Notes under the pieces: model-generated | The model's input: the letters and a program-made list of their open reading frames with translations, nothing else | Databases searched by the model: none | What the model was told of the DNA's origin: nothing | In this document: one piece after another, positions 1 to 8,711 of the stretch | How positions within the stretch are numbered: the stretch's first letter is position 1 | Layout: every line of letters begins with the position of its first letter | Position numbers and translations under genes: made by a program | Assembly (NCBI RefSeq): GCF_030216305.1 | Contig: NZ_JASOKT010000003.1 | Location: forward strand, 1-64,000 | Origin: Actinotignum timonense | GTDB taxonomy: Bacteria; Actinomycetota; Actinomycetes; Actinomycetales; Actinomycetaceae | Direction: 5' to 3' | DNA length: 64,000 nt

Positions 1-57
1 ATGTACCACCCCCGTGGTCGTCGTCGTTCTTCCAGATAGCCACCCAAGCCCGGCACA

Positions 58-122
58 CCCAAAGTGGTACCAGAACTACATTAACTAGATGATTTCCTGT
101 CGTGGAGTACCACTTTGTTGGG
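58..122. repeat. Inverted repeat with 10-bp perfect arms
   Basis: AAAGTGGTAC at 61-70 is repeated in inverse as GTACCACTTT at 107-116, with CCC/GGG extending both sides. The 36-base interior holds AACTACATTAACT (74-86), which recurs at 47137-47149 downstream of pknB. Nothing else is recognisable in bases 1-202 and there is no credible gene there. It could be a structured RNA, an operator or a relic element end. Confidence 0.5.
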
Positions 123-202
123 TCACGACCGAGCCGGCTCAGTAGGTGGCAGTGTGGTTGTGAATCGTATCCTTAGGAATGGCCATAATAACTACGACAC
201 AA

Positions 203-628
203 CTACTCGGGTCTGTTTTCCACAAAAGATTCGAGGTGATCAAATATGACCGTGCCGTCAACCGTGATAACGATACGTGCCGATAGCGAATTACCGTTAA
301 AGGGGTCTTTCTCGTCTTCGCCGAACTCGTCTCCATACCATGTTACTTCGATATCATCAGCAGTAAGCTCTCGGGGAGATGCTACTTTGTAGCGGTGAGG
401 TTCATCGGGCTTAGCCTTCTGCCAGCTGGCCGCATCAACGTAAACATCGTTACCATCCTGATAGACAGCTACGGTGTCGTACATAGATTCAATGGAGCAT
501 ATAAAATTTCCCGGAATAGGTTCTCCCGGCGAAAGTCGAAATGGACCTTCCTGGGTGGAGCATGAGGTAAGGAGACCGGCGAGGAACACGAAAACTGCAA
601 CATTCCGTCCCGTTTTACATTTCTTCAT
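203..628 (-). CDS. Small secreted lipoprotein, unknown function
   Basis: About 141 residues. It has a charged N-terminus, a hydrophobic stretch and a lipobox (LLTSC) around residues 18-23, so it should be exported and lipidated at that Cys. The mature part is acidic and shows no family I recognise. The ATG at 628 is chosen because AAGGAGACC lies directly upstream; a longer frame starting at 658 would put ten residues before a normal lipoprotein signal. It stands alone, next to a dispersed repeat copy. Export to the membrane surface is well supported by sequence; the role is unknown. Confidence 0.75.
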   Translation of the reverse strand: MKKCKTGRNVAVFVFLAGLLTSCSTQEGPFRLSPGEPIPGNFICSIESMYDTVAVYQDGNDVYVDAASWQKAKPDEPHRYKVASPRELTADDIEVTWYGDEFGEDEKDPFNGNSLSARIVITVDGTVIFDHLESFVENRPE

Positions 629-768
629 CGCGGTCTCCTTACCCCTAGCGTGTGGCACTCAACTCGTTGGTATAGTTTTACCCCACCGACTCGAACGAGG
701 AAATGCCACGAAGAGGATTTTGCTCCTTTTTATATCCGCGAGGGCCGGGGTGCAGGCCGCCGGACCCG

Positions 769-870
769 GTATGTATTTTCCGAGATGTACTGCCGATGTC
801 GTACATACGAAGTACAGCTCAGCAAACACATAGTGCCACCTCAGGTGCTGGTGTGACTCCTGAGGTTCGA
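769..870 (+). repeat. Dispersed ~100-bp repeat, copy A
   Basis: One of five related intergenic copies in this window. Shared landmarks in order are a TTTTCCG block, TGTACTGC, GTCGTACATACGAAGTACA, and a tail CAGGTGCTGGTGTGA..CTGAGGTT. It fills most of the gene-free stretch 629-925; I see no gene in the remainder. The TGTACT/AGTACA segments can pair. Confidence 0.75.
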
Positions 871-925
871 CTTACGGATCCTCGGCTTATAGAGCCCTCG
901 GAAAGACCGGGGCTAAATGCGCGTT

Positions 926-1189
926 TTAGGAAGCTATTTTATGGGCGTATTTTTGGAAAGCGCCCTGCCGGGAAAGATGGAGATGTCCCCCGATCTGCTC
1001 CCATGTAAGACCGTCTTCGCGAGCTTTACGCACGGCCTCAAGTGAGGCTATTTGCGCTTGCTGAGTTGCTATGCGGGCTTTTTCCAGTGCAATAGCAGCC
1101 GTATCGACCTCGATGGTATCGAAGTCGGCCAGCGTGCAGTTCTCAAACCAGTTCGCCATTTCTTCAATGCTCATTTGAGTAGAGTCCAT
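926..1189 (-). CDS. Small helix-turn-helix protein
   Basis: 87 residues. The N-terminal half is a predicted helix rich in Ala and Gln (residues 30-55). The C-terminal part reads GLTWEQIGGHLHLSRQGAFQ, which looks like an HTH of the type seen in many small actinobacterial DNA-binding proteins (W-x-x-I-G followed by S-R-Q). Start chosen at the ATG preceded by AGGAGGAATC. It is monocistronic as far as can be seen. It may bind DNA; the target is unknown. The HTH assignment is pattern recognition, not a database match. Confidence 0.7.
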   Translation of the reverse strand: MDSTQMSIEEMANWFENCTLADFDTIEVDTAAIALEKARIATQQAQIASLEAVRKAREDGLTWEQIGGHLHLSRQGAFQKYAHKIAS

Positions 1190-1267
1190 GATTCCTCCTC
1201 GCCCTACGTTAACACTTGTTTACGCCAGGGGTCATGGGTGGTTTATCTAGCTGCTGCCGCCGAGAAA

Positions 1268-2482
1268 TTACACCCGCTGGCCGGCCACGTAGAGGCGCAG
1301 GGCGCGCTCGGCGGCGTTTTCCAGGTTCGCCGCGCCCTCCGCGAGCGCCTCGTCGAGCGTGCAGGGCCGATCAACAATCGGCACCAGGCCAACGAAACCG
1401 TGCTCGTACAGATCCTCGACGCCTTCCCCGAGCTTCCCCGCGAAAGCAATAATCGGCACGCCGGCAGGCTTGGCGCAGCCGGTAGGTTTACCGCCGCCGA
1501 CACCGCCAGCAGGCTTACCGTCGCCGGCGCTTACATCGCGCCCCGCACCCGCACCAGCCGCCGCGGCGAGCCGCGCCACCCCGGAAAGCGTTTTACCCAT
1601 GAGGGTCTGGCGATCCATGGCGCCCTCCCCGGTGAGGACCAGGTCCGCGCCGGCCATCGCCTCGGCCAGCCCCACGGTTTCCATCACCAAGTCCACCCCG
1701 GATTCCAAGCTGGCGCCCAGCAGCAAAAACGCGAAACCGAGCCCGCCGGCCGCCCCCGCGCCCGGCGTCTCCTGCACATCCATCTTCCCGGCAACGGTCG
1801 CAAAATTACGCAGCACTCCGTCCAGGAAGTCCACATCCTCCGGCGACGCGCCCTTCTGCGGCCCGTAAATCGCGGAAGCCCCGCGCTCGCCGAGCAGCGG
1901 ATTATCCACATCGCAGGCCACCCGGATGGTCACGCCAGCTAGGCGCGGATCCAGACCGCTGAAGTCCGCACGCGCCAGCCGCGCCATTTCCGCCGGGGTG
2001 GTGCCCAGCTCGGTGGCGGCGTCGTCGTAAAAACGTGCGCCGAGTGCGGCGAGCATCCCGGCACCGCCATCGTTCGTGGCGGAACCGCCCAGGCCCACCA
2101 GAATTTCGGTGGCGCCCTCGTCAAGCGCCCGCGCAATAAGCTGCCCCACCCCGGTGCTATCCGAGCGACGAATATCGCGTTCCTCGGGGCGCAACTGGTC
2201 CAAGCCCACCGCGGCCGCGCTTTCAAAAATGGCGCGCTCCCCCGCGAGCGCCAGCTCGGCCGTCACGGTAGCCCCGCGCACCCCGGCCACCGGAAGCGTT
2301 ATAACCCGGGCACCCAGCGCATCAGCGATGGCGCGGGCGAAACCTTCGCCGCCGTCCGCCATGGGGACTTCCACGCACTGCGCATCGGGAATAGCCCGCC
2401 GCGCCCCGGCCGCGAGCGCCGCGGCCGCCTGGGCCGCCGTCATGGATTCTTTGAAGCTATCGGGGCAGCACACAATTTTCAT
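1268..2482 (-). CDS. garK: Glycerate 2-kinase (GarK/GlxK family)
   Basis: 404 residues. It phosphorylates D-glycerate with ATP to 2-phosphoglycerate, the last step of aldarate breakdown before central metabolism. The N-terminal MKIVCCPDSFKESMTA, the PMADGGEGFA motif near residue 45, GLGGSATNDGGAGML near 130 and VLTGEGAMDRQT near 280 are typical of the family. The ATG at 2482 has AAAGG seven bases upstream. A Gly/Ala/Lys-rich insertion of about 35 residues near position 310 is unusual and probably a surface loop. It is the last gene of the run garR-gudD-garK transcribed leftward. Assignment to the family is firm; garK versus glxK naming is arbitrary. Confidence 0.93.
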   Translation of the reverse strand: MKIVCCPDSFKESMTAAQAAAALAAGARRAIPDAQCVEVPMADGGEGFARAIADALGARVITLPVAGVRGATVTAELALAGERAIFESAAAVGLDQLRPEERDIRRSDSTGVGQLIARALDEGATEILVGLGGSATNDGGAGMLAALGARFYDDAATELGTTPAEMARLARADFSGLDPRLAGVTIRVACDVDNPLLGERGASAIYGPQKGASPEDVDFLDGVLRNFATVAGKMDVQETPGAGAAGGLGFAFLLLGASLESGVDLVMETVGLAEAMAGADLVLTGEGAMDRQTLMGKTLSGVARLAAAAGAGAGRDVSAGDGKPAGGVGGGKPTGCAKPAGVPIIAFAGKLGEGVEDLYEHGFVGLVPIVDRPCTLDEALAEGAANLENAAERALRLYVAGQRV

Positions 2483-2623
2483 GGCAGAGCCTTTCACGTT
2501 GATGCTAAAGCTATAGAAAATACGCGGGGCACGCGAACGCGAGGAAATGGAGAAAACCCGCGCCCGCGCACCCCGCGCGATAGGAACACTGGTTGCTAGG
2601 AACTAGCGTATGCGGTCGCCGAC

Positions 2624-3958
2624 TTAGCGCACCAGTGCTGGCTTCTTATTGTCGAACTTCCAGCCGGGGATGAGGTACTGCATGCCGATGGCGTCGTTGC
2701 GCGCCCCGCCGCCTTCCACCTTCTCCTTGTAGAGTTCGTGCGCCGCGAGGATCTGGTCCATATCGGGCTCGATGCCCAGGCCCGGGCGCTGCGGGATCGT
2801 GAGCTTGCCGTCCACGATCTTCAGCGGTTCCTTGGTGAGGCGCTCCACGCCTTCCTGCCAGATCCAGTGGGTATCCAGCGCGTTGTATTCGCCCGGGGCC
2901 GCCGCGCCGCAGTGGGCGATCTGGGCCAGGGAAATATCGAAGTGGTTATTGGAGTGGCAGCCCCAGGTCATGCCCATATCGTGGCAGAGCTGGGCCACGC
3001 GCACCGAGCCGCGCATCGTCCAGAAGTGCGGGTCGGCCAGCGGGATGTCCACGGATTGCAGGGTTAGCGAGTGGGTCATCTGGCGCCAGTCGGTATTGAC
3101 CATATTGGTGGCGGTGGGCAGGCCGGTGGCCTTGCGGAACTCGTTGAGGATCTCACGGCCGGAGAACCCGTTTTCGGCACCGCAGGGATCCTCGGCGTAG
3201 GTGAGGATGCCGACCTTGTCCTTGCACAGCTCGATGGCTTCCTTGAGGGACCACGCGCCGTTGGGGTCGAGGGTGATGCGGGCCTCGGGGAAGCGTTCCT
3301 TGAGGGCCACAATCGCCTTCATTTCTTCGGCGCCTTCCAGCACGCCGCCCTTGAGCTTGAAGTCCTGGAATCCGTAGAGATCGTGGGTGGCTTCCGCGAA
3401 TTTCACGATCGCTTCGGGGGTGAGGGCTTCTTCGTGGCGGATGCGGTACCATTCCACATCCGAATCCTTTTCGCGCAGGTAGGGCAGGTCTGTTTTATCC
3501 GGGTCGCCCACGTAGAAGAGGTAGCCGAGGGCCCGCACCTGGTCGCGCTGCTGGCCTTCGCCCAGGAGCGCGGCCACCGGCACGTTGAGGAACTGGCCGA
3601 AGAGGTCCAGGGTGGCTGCTTCCAGCGCGGTGACGGCGTGCACGGTGGTGCGCAGGTCGAAGGTTTGCAGGCCGCGCCCGCCCGCGTCGCGATCCGCGAA
3701 GCGCTGCCCCACTTCGCGCAGGAAATTATTGTAATCGGCGAGGGAACGCCCCAGCACAATATCCTTGGCGTCCTCGATGGTGCGGGTGATCTTCTCACCG
3801 CCGGGGACTTCGCCAATACCAACGTTTCCGCTGGAATCTTCCATCACCACCACGTTACGGGTGAAGTAGGGGCCGTGCGCGCCGGAGAGGTTGAGTTCCA
3901 TGCAGTCGTGGCCGGCAACCGGGTAAACATCGATTTTCTTAATTGTGGGAACTGACAT
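2624..3958 (-). CDS. gudD: Glucarate dehydratase
   Basis: 444 residues, the usual length. It dehydrates D-glucarate to 5-keto-4-deoxyglucarate in the cytoplasm. It resembles E. coli GudD almost end to end: [33 protein letters not shown]. Enolase-superfamily residues are in place: KLK at 201-203 (catalytic Lys 203), metal ligands in TLDPN (229-233) and AEDPCG (255-260), and the catalytic His in SNNHFD (His 339). A 141-base gap separates it from garK and a hairpin-containing 230-base gap from garR. Its product needs an aldolase, presumably the DapA-type enzyme at 6743-7630. Confidence 0.97.
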   Translation of the reverse strand: MSVPTIKKIDVYPVAGHDCMELNLSGAHGPYFTRNVVVMEDSSGNVGIGEVPGGEKITRTIEDAKDIVLGRSLADYNNFLREVGQRFADRDAGGRGLQTFDLRTTVHAVTALEAATLDLFGQFLNVPVAALLGEGQQRDQVRALGYLFYVGDPDKTDLPYLREKDSDVEWYRIRHEEALTPEAIVKFAEATHDLYGFQDFKLKGGVLEGAEEMKAIVALKERFPEARITLDPNGAWSLKEAIELCKDKVGILTYAEDPCGAENGFSGREILNEFRKATGLPTATNMVNTDWRQMTHSLTLQSVDIPLADPHFWTMRGSVRVAQLCHDMGMTWGCHSNNHFDISLAQIAHCGAAAPGEYNALDTHWIWQEGVERLTKEPLKIVDGKLTIPQRPGLGIEPDMDQILAAHELYKEKVEGGGARNDAIGMQYLIPGWKFDNKKPALVR

Positions 3959-4078
3959 CGTTGTCTTTCTTGTTTGGGCGCTGCGCGAATTGGGTGCGCG
4001 GCGCGGGTGGGTACGTGGGTGGTACGTGTAGTGCGGGTAATACGGGTAGTACGGGTAGTACGACGCCGCCAGCTGGCC

Positions 4079-4122
4079 GCCGGCCGGCCGGTCAGGGGAG
4101 GTTCCTTTCCGGCCGGGCCGGC
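4079..4122. terminator. GC-rich hairpin between garR and gudD
   Basis: GCCGGCCGGCCGG at 4079-4091 can pair with CCGGCCGGGCCGGC at 4109-4122. There is no T-tract, so it is more likely an mRNA-processing or attenuating hairpin within the operon than a full terminator. A copy of the ACGACGCCGCC motif (4059-4070) and short ACGGGTAGT repeats lie next to it. Confidence 0.4.
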
Positions 4123-4188
4123 GCGGTAGCCAGCCGCATCATGCCGGCCGCGCGGCTAGGAGTCACATTCCCGCGGCCGGCGGGTGCT

Positions 4189-5085
4189 TTACTCGGGCAG
4201 GCCCGGGTGCAGCTCGATATTCGCGAGCTTCTCGTAGAAGCGCACGAGGGAGGAGTGGTCCTCACCGGCATGGTCATCGCCCTCGAGTACCGACATCATC
4301 TCGCGCACCTGGGCGGTGAGCGGAAGCGCGGAATTGACCCCGTGGCCGGTGTCCATGACGTTATTGAGGTCCTTAATATGGAGGTTGATGCGGAAGCCCG
4401 GCTTGAAATTGCGAGCCAGCATCATGGGAACCTTGGCGTCCATCACCGTGGAGCCGGCCAGTCCGCCGCGGATGGCGCGGTACACGGCTTCCGGATCCAC
4501 CCCGGCCTTCTGGGCCATGGTGAAGGCTTCGGCGCAGGCGGCAATATTGATCGCCACGATGGCCTGGTTGGCCAGCTTGGCAATATTGCCGGCCCCGATG
4601 GGCCCCACGTAGGTCACGTCCCCGGCCATTACGCCGAGCACGTCCTTGACCTCGTTGAAGAGTTCTTCTTCGCCGCCAACCATCACGGACATGGTGCCGT
4701 CAATGGCCTTCGGTTCGCCGCCGGAGACCGGGGCGTCCAGCATCCGCACGCCGGCCTTTTCCAGGCCCGCGGCCACTTCGCGCGAGGCGAGGGGCGCGAT
4801 GGAGGACATATCAACGTAGATGAGCCCTTCGCGAGCGCCTTCGATAATGCCGCCTTTGCCCAGGGCCACCGCCTTGACGTGGGGGGAATTCGGAAGCATG
4901 GTGATGACCAGGTCGGCCTTCTCCGCCGCTTCCTTACCATTGGCAACGGCGGTCGCTCCGGCTTCCACCACCTCGGCAACAGCTTCGGCATTGTGGTCGT
5001 TCACGAAGAGTTCGTGGCCGGCCTTGAGGAGGTTCTTCGCCATGGGCTTGCCCATAATGCCAAGACCGATAAATCCGATCTTCAT
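4189..5085 (-). CDS. garR: 2-hydroxy-3-oxopropionate (tartronate semialdehyde) reductase
   Basis: 298 residues, normal for the beta-hydroxyacid dehydrogenase family. It reduces tartronate semialdehyde to D-glycerate with NAD(P)H. The N-terminus has the Rossmann motif GFIGLGIMG (4-12). DAPVSGGEPKA (118-127) is the substrate-binding signature, and K170 in GAGNIAKLANQ is the expected catalytic lysine. A GGAAGG ribosome site precedes the ATG. Its presence together with garK implies that the upstream aldolase releases tartronate semialdehyde and pyruvate. Confidence 0.95.
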   Translation of the reverse strand: MKIGFIGLGIMGKPMAKNLLKAGHELFVNDHNAEAVAEVVEAGATAVANGKEAAEKADLVITMLPNSPHVKAVALGKGGIIEGAREGLIYVDMSSIAPLASREVAAGLEKAGVRMLDAPVSGGEPKAIDGTMSVMVGGEEELFNEVKDVLGVMAGDVTYVGPIGAGNIAKLANQAIVAINIAACAEAFTMAQKAGVDPEAVYRAIRGGLAGSTVMDAKVPMMLARNFKPGFRINLHIKDLNNVMDTGHGVNSALPLTAQVREMMSVLEGDDHAGEDHSSLVRFYEKLANIELHPGLPE

Positions 5086-5200
5086 GGAGTTTTTCCTTCC
5101 TTTTTGTATGATCGTCAGGTTGGTGTTTCCAACGGGCGGAGCGTGTCACGTGGGGTGGGGCGCTCCGTTTTTATGCACACCATTCCTCGCGAGGGTGGGC

Positions 5201-5225
5201 CGACGACGCAGCTGCGCCGTCGTAC
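5201..5225. terminator. Hairpin made of two inverted GACGACG motif copies
   Basis: CGACGACGCAGC and GCGCCGTCGTAC lie head to head and form a nearly perfect palindrome 17 bases beyond the gntP stop codon. The unit is the dispersed motif discussed in the findings. There is no T-run, so terminator function is inferred from position. Confidence 0.5.
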
Positions 5226-5242
5226 CCCCTATTTCTCCAGCG

Positions 5243-6604
5243 TTAAGCCGGAACCACGAGGCTCAGCAACAGGCAGGCGCCCAAGCCGAGCACGGAGAGC
5301 AGGGAGGTGTAGGTGGTGCGGACCTTGATGGTTTCCGCCACCGAGAGCCCGAGGAATTCCTTGAACATCCAGAACCCGGGGTCGTTCACGTGCGAGGCCA
5401 TAATGGAACCGCACGCGGTCGCCAGGGTCATGATTTCGGGGCTCACCCCGCCGCCGGCGATCATCGGCACCGCGATACCGGCCGCGGCCACCACGGCCAC
5501 CGAAGCCGAACCGAGGGCCACGCGCATAAGCGCGGCAATAAGCCAAGCGATAATAATCGGGGAGAGGCTGAGGTTTTCGGTAATGGAAAGAATGTAATCG
5601 GAAATGCCGCCGTTCTTGAGCACGGCCGCGAAGGCGCCGCCACCGCCGATGATGAACACAATCATCGCGATGGACTTCACCGAAGCCGCGCAGGACGCCA
5701 TGATGTTATCCATCGGTACCTTGCGGACCAGGCCGAAGTAGGCCACCGCCACCAGCAGGGAGATCATGAGGGCGAACCAGTCGTGGCCGATGAAGGCCAT
5801 CACTTTGGTGACCGCGTGCTCGTGGCCCAGGGTCACTTCGAGGATGGCGTGCCCGCCGATGAGGATAACCGGGAGGGCGGTGATGCACAGCGAGGCCCAG
5901 AAGCCCGGCATTTCTTCGTCGGTCCATTCCTTTTCGTTGACCAGGCCGGCCGGCGGGCGGGCGGTCACGGACTTGACGAAGGGCAGGCGCGGCCACATGA
6001 TCGCGACCACGGCGCCCAGCGGAATGGCGAAGATAAGGCCGTAAAGCATGGTCAGGCCGATGGAGGCGTCGTACATATTCGCCACGGCCGAGGGGCCCGG
6101 GTGGGGCGGAAGGAAGGAGTGCATCGTGGACAGCGCGATCGCCATGGGCATCGCCAGCCACATGACCGGGATCTTGTAGGCCCGGCACACGGCGAAGACG
6201 ATGGGGATGATGATGACGAAGGCGGTCTCGTAGAAGAGCACAACGCCCACGAGGAAGGACACGATAACAATCGCGAGCTGGGAATGCTTGATTCCGAACT
6301 TGTTAATCATGGTGGTGGCGAGGCGGTTCGCCGCGCCCATATCCGCCATGAAAACGCCGAGCATGGCGCCGAAGCCGAGGAGCAGCACGAGTTTACCGGT
6401 CTGCCCGCCCACACCCGATTGGATGACGTCAAGGAGTCCCTTGACTTTCTCACCCTTGTCATCAACGGTGGCCAGGAGAGGCATACCCTGCGCCATGCCC
6501 ACCACGACCGAGACGATGACGAGGGCAATAAAGCCATTCATCTTCAGCACGATCATGAGGAACAGGAGCAGCGCAATGCCAAGTGCGAGGATTACTAGTG
6601 GCAT
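5243..6604 (-). CDS. gntP: GntP-family sugar-acid:proton symporter
   Basis: 453 residues and highly hydrophobic, with about 12-14 membrane segments. It matches GntP permeases throughout: MNGFIALVIVSVVVGMAQGMP, LGFGAMLGVFMADMG, FLPPHPGP, SHVNDPGFWMFKEF. These carriers import gluconate or related acids with protons. In this operon the likely substrate is glucarate, galactarate or a related sugar acid rather than gluconate, since no gluconate kinase is present. AAGGAAAAACC precedes the ATG. It lies between the aldolase and reductase genes on the same strand. Confidence 0.93.
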   Translation of the reverse strand: MPLVILALGIALLLFLMIVLKMNGFIALVIVSVVVGMAQGMPLLATVDDKGEKVKGLLDVIQSGVGGQTGKLVLLLGFGAMLGVFMADMGAANRLATTMINKFGIKHSQLAIVIVSFLVGVVLFYETAFVIIIPIVFAVCRAYKIPVMWLAMPMAIALSTMHSFLPPHPGPSAVANMYDASIGLTMLYGLIFAIPLGAVVAIMWPRLPFVKSVTARPPAGLVNEKEWTDEEMPGFWASLCITALPVILIGGHAILEVTLGHEHAVTKVMAFIGHDWFALMISLLVAVAYFGLVRKVPMDNIMASCAASVKSIAMIVFIIGGGGAFAAVLKNGGISDYILSITENLSLSPIIIAWLIAALMRVALGSASVAVVAAAGIAVPMIAGGGVSPEIMTLATACGSIMASHVNDPGFWMFKEFLGLSVAETIKVRTTYTSLLSVLGLGACLLLSLVVPA

Positions 6605-6742
6605 GGTTTTTCCTTAGTTTCCAATCTCATCACTGAGAGAGCCGGATGCGGCGCTGCGGTTTTCCCGCGGCGAGGCGTGCTACAGGCACAGCTACTCCGC
6701 AGGCACCGGCAGAACCGCGCGGCATGTTGAGCCGCGAGCGGC

Positions 6743-7630
6743 TTAGATATTGGTGACCGCTTCGACGGCCTTTTCGAGCGCCGGGCGGAATTCGGGGGCA
6801 AGTTCACGGGCCGGTGCGAAGCAGTAGCCCGCTTCCACACCAGCCATGCGCAGGCCTTCCTTGAGGACCACCGGGAAGGTGGCCACGTCCACGAGGTTGC
6901 GCAGCGGCGAGAGCGCATTTTGCAATTCGAGGGCGCGTTCGCGGTTGCCGGCGCGGTATTCGTTGTAAATGCTGGAAACGAGCTTGGGCGCAATATTCGC
7001 GGTGGAGGCGATGGCGCCGGCGGCTCCCAGGCACAGGGCCGGGTAGATGAGGGTATCGCGGCCCATGATCACATCGAAGTCATCGGGGAGTTCGCGGATA
7101 TAGTCCCCGGTCAGGGTTAGGTTTCCGGCGGAATCCTTGATGCCGATGATATTGGGGACATCCACCAATTCGAGCATGGTCTTCAGGGCCACTGGGACCT
7201 GGGTGCGCCCCGGATTGGAGTACACCAGGATGGGCAGATCGGTTTCCGCCGCGATGTTCTTATAGTGTTCGACCAGTTCGGACTGGGTGGGGGTCATGAA
7301 GTAGGGGGTGAGGACCGAAAGAGCGGATACCCCGCCCACTTCCTGGACCATATGCGCGGTTTTAATGCAATCGCGCGTGGTAATTTCCGAGGCGCCGGCG
7401 TAGACCGGGACCCGGCCATTGGCTTGCTCCACGGCGATTTCAACAACGCGGCGCTTTTGGGCATTATCGAGGCCGTAGATTTCGCCGGAGCTGCCGAGCA
7501 CGAAAATACCGTGCACGCCGTTGGTAATCGTGTAGTCAATGACGTCGCGCAGACCCTGCTCCAGCAAGTTTCCTTCGCGATCTAAGGGAGTGACGAGAGC
7601 GGGAATCACGCCTTCTGCATGGAACTCCAT
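6743..7630 (-). CDS. DapA/NanA-type class I aldolase, probably for 5-keto-4-deoxyglucarate
   Basis: 295 residues. It is a TIM-barrel lyase of the dihydrodipicolinate synthase family. Visible motifs are GSSGE (46-50, the pyruvate-binding GTTGE position), YSNPGRT (Tyr 137) and GIKDSAGN with the Schiff-base Lys 165. The ATG at 7630 has AAGGAGAACT before it. It heads the run aldolase-gntP-garR-gudD-garK. Since garR and garK follow, the reaction is probably cleavage of 5-keto-4-deoxyglucarate to pyruvate and tartronate semialdehyde, a role normally filled by the unrelated GarL. The alternative is KdgD-type dehydratase/decarboxylase activity, but no alpha-ketoglutarate-semialdehyde dehydrogenase is present. 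Confidence 0.85.
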   Translation of the reverse strand: MEFHAEGVIPALVTPLDREGNLLEQGLRDVIDYTITNGVHGIFVLGSSGEIYGLDNAQKRRVVEIAVEQANGRVPVYAGASEITTRDCIKTAHMVQEVGGVSALSVLTPYFMTPTQSELVEHYKNIAAETDLPILVYSNPGRTQVPVALKTMLELVDVPNIIGIKDSAGNLTLTGDYIRELPDDFDVIMGRDTLIYPALCLGAAGAIASTANIAPKLVSSIYNEYRAGNRERALELQNALSPLRNLVDVATFPVVLKEGLRMAGVEAGYCFAPARELAPEFRPALEKAVEAVTNI

Positions 7631-7698
7631 AGTTCTCCTTGGTTGCGGCTTCAGTTTCGACTTCAGCAACGAAGTTCGAAACTTTGTGGACAGTCAGC

Positions 7699-7719
7699 TA
7701 CGTATGTAGACACTAGTAT
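7699..7719. promoter_or_regulatory. Candidate operator shared with the galactarate dehydratase promoter
   Basis: The 21-base block at 7699-7719 matches the block at 8940-8960 at 16 of 21 positions, including an uninterrupted TGTAGA and then ACT..GTA. This copy lies about 70 bases before the aldolase start, the other 92 bases before the dehydratase start. That spacing fits binding by the IclR regulator encoded between them. The rest of the gene-free stretch 7631-7946 shows no gene. Confidence 0.5.
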
Positions 7720-7946
7720 TAAAACGCGATTGCGGTACTACAGGCTGGGACTAACGTCTGAGGTATGCAGAGCGACACAGGCGTGCAGCGGCGCAGTTCC
7801 GGGGAACTTGTTGCGCTGTCCTTTACTATGGAACCTAGAGAAATGGAAGAAATCATCGTGGTACCGTGGCATCCCTGAGGTACCCCACAGCGCGTGGCGT
7901 TTTACCGCTCGCCGTGGTACCGCGGCTACGAAGGTGTTGGATTCGT

Positions 7947-8711
7947 TTGAGAGCTACAAGCACACATAGTGGCGGTGTTCGCCCCGTAAAATCTGCCTCG
8001 CGCACGGTTGACCTGCTCGAATTCCTCGGCAGGCGCATTGCCGACCCGCCGCGCTTGGCGGAAATCTGCACGGAGTTAGATGCGCCACGCTCCTCCACCT
8101 ACGCACTGCTGCGCACCCTCATCGACGCCGAATGGGTGCAGGCTACCTCCACGGATCGCTATATGCTGGGCATTCGCGCGCTCACCGTGGGCACGGCCTA
8201 TATTGATGCGGATCCCTACGTGCGGATTGTGCGCCCGATCCTGGTGGACCTGGCGAAGGAGCACGGGGAAACCTTCCACATGGGCCGTTTCGATAACGCG
8301 GAAATCGTGTATCTGCTTACTCAACAATCCGATCGGTCCACCCGCACCTATTCGCGCGTGGGGCGCCGCCTGCCCGCCGCGGCCACCGGGCTGGGCAAGG
8401 CCGTGCTGGCCCACCGCCCCGAGGACATTCCGGAGGAGTTGGTGGAGCTGACCGCGCGGACGATCACTTCGCCGGCGCAGCTGCGCAAGAACCTCAAGGA
8501 AACCGCCGCGCGCGGGTACGCCATTGATAACGAGGAAAATACCCTCGGCCTGCATTGCGTGGCATTTTCCCTCCCTTACGAAAGCCCGGTGCGCGACGCC
8601 ATCTCCTGCTCGGTTCCTAGCGCGCGCTGGAGTGCCGAACGCGAAGCGGAGATCGCGGCCGCCATGCGCACGGCCGTCAATCGGATTCTCGATTCCGCGC
8701 CGATTGCGTAG
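7947..8711 (+). CDS. IclR-family transcriptional regulator of the aldarate locus
   Basis: About 254 residues from the TTG at 7947. An N-terminal winged HTH (SASRTVDLLEFL, LAEICTELDAPRSSTYALLRTL) is followed by the IclR effector domain (THSRVGRRLPAAATGLGKAVLA-like segment, GYAIDNEENTLGLHCVAFSL). The start is uncertain: GTG codons at 7866 and 7914 also lie in frame, but the family normally begins about ten residues before the HTH. It sits between the leftward glucarate genes and the rightward galactarate dehydratase gene, and probably represses both until a sugar-acid intermediate binds. A 41-bp tandem repeat begins inside its last codons. Confidence 0.88.
   Translation: MRATSTHSGGVRPVKSASRTVDLLEFLGRRIADPPRLAEICTELDAPRSSTYALLRTLIDAEWVQATSTDRYMLGIRALTVGTAYIDADPYVRIVRPILVDLAKEHGETFHMGRFDNAEIVYLLTQQSDRSTRTYSRVGRRLPAAATGLGKAVLAHRPEDIPEELVELTARTITSPAQLRKNLKETAARGYAIDNEENTLGLHCVAFSLPYESPVRDAISCSVPSARWSAEREAEIAAAMRTAVNRILDSAPIA

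Noticed and set aside
3071-3955. Long open frame on the plus strand opposite gudD
   Set aside because: It is the complement of a confidently identified gene and shows only the composition expected of a GC-rich antisense frame.
4820-6598. 592-codon plus-strand frame opposite garR and gntP
   Set aside because: Its His/Arg/Gly-rich translation is an antisense shadow of GntP; no start site or motif supports it.
7720-7775. Sixth copy of the ~100-bp repeat
   Set aside because: Only a GGCTGG..CTGAGGT stretch resembles the tail; the TGTACTGC and AAGTACA core is missing.
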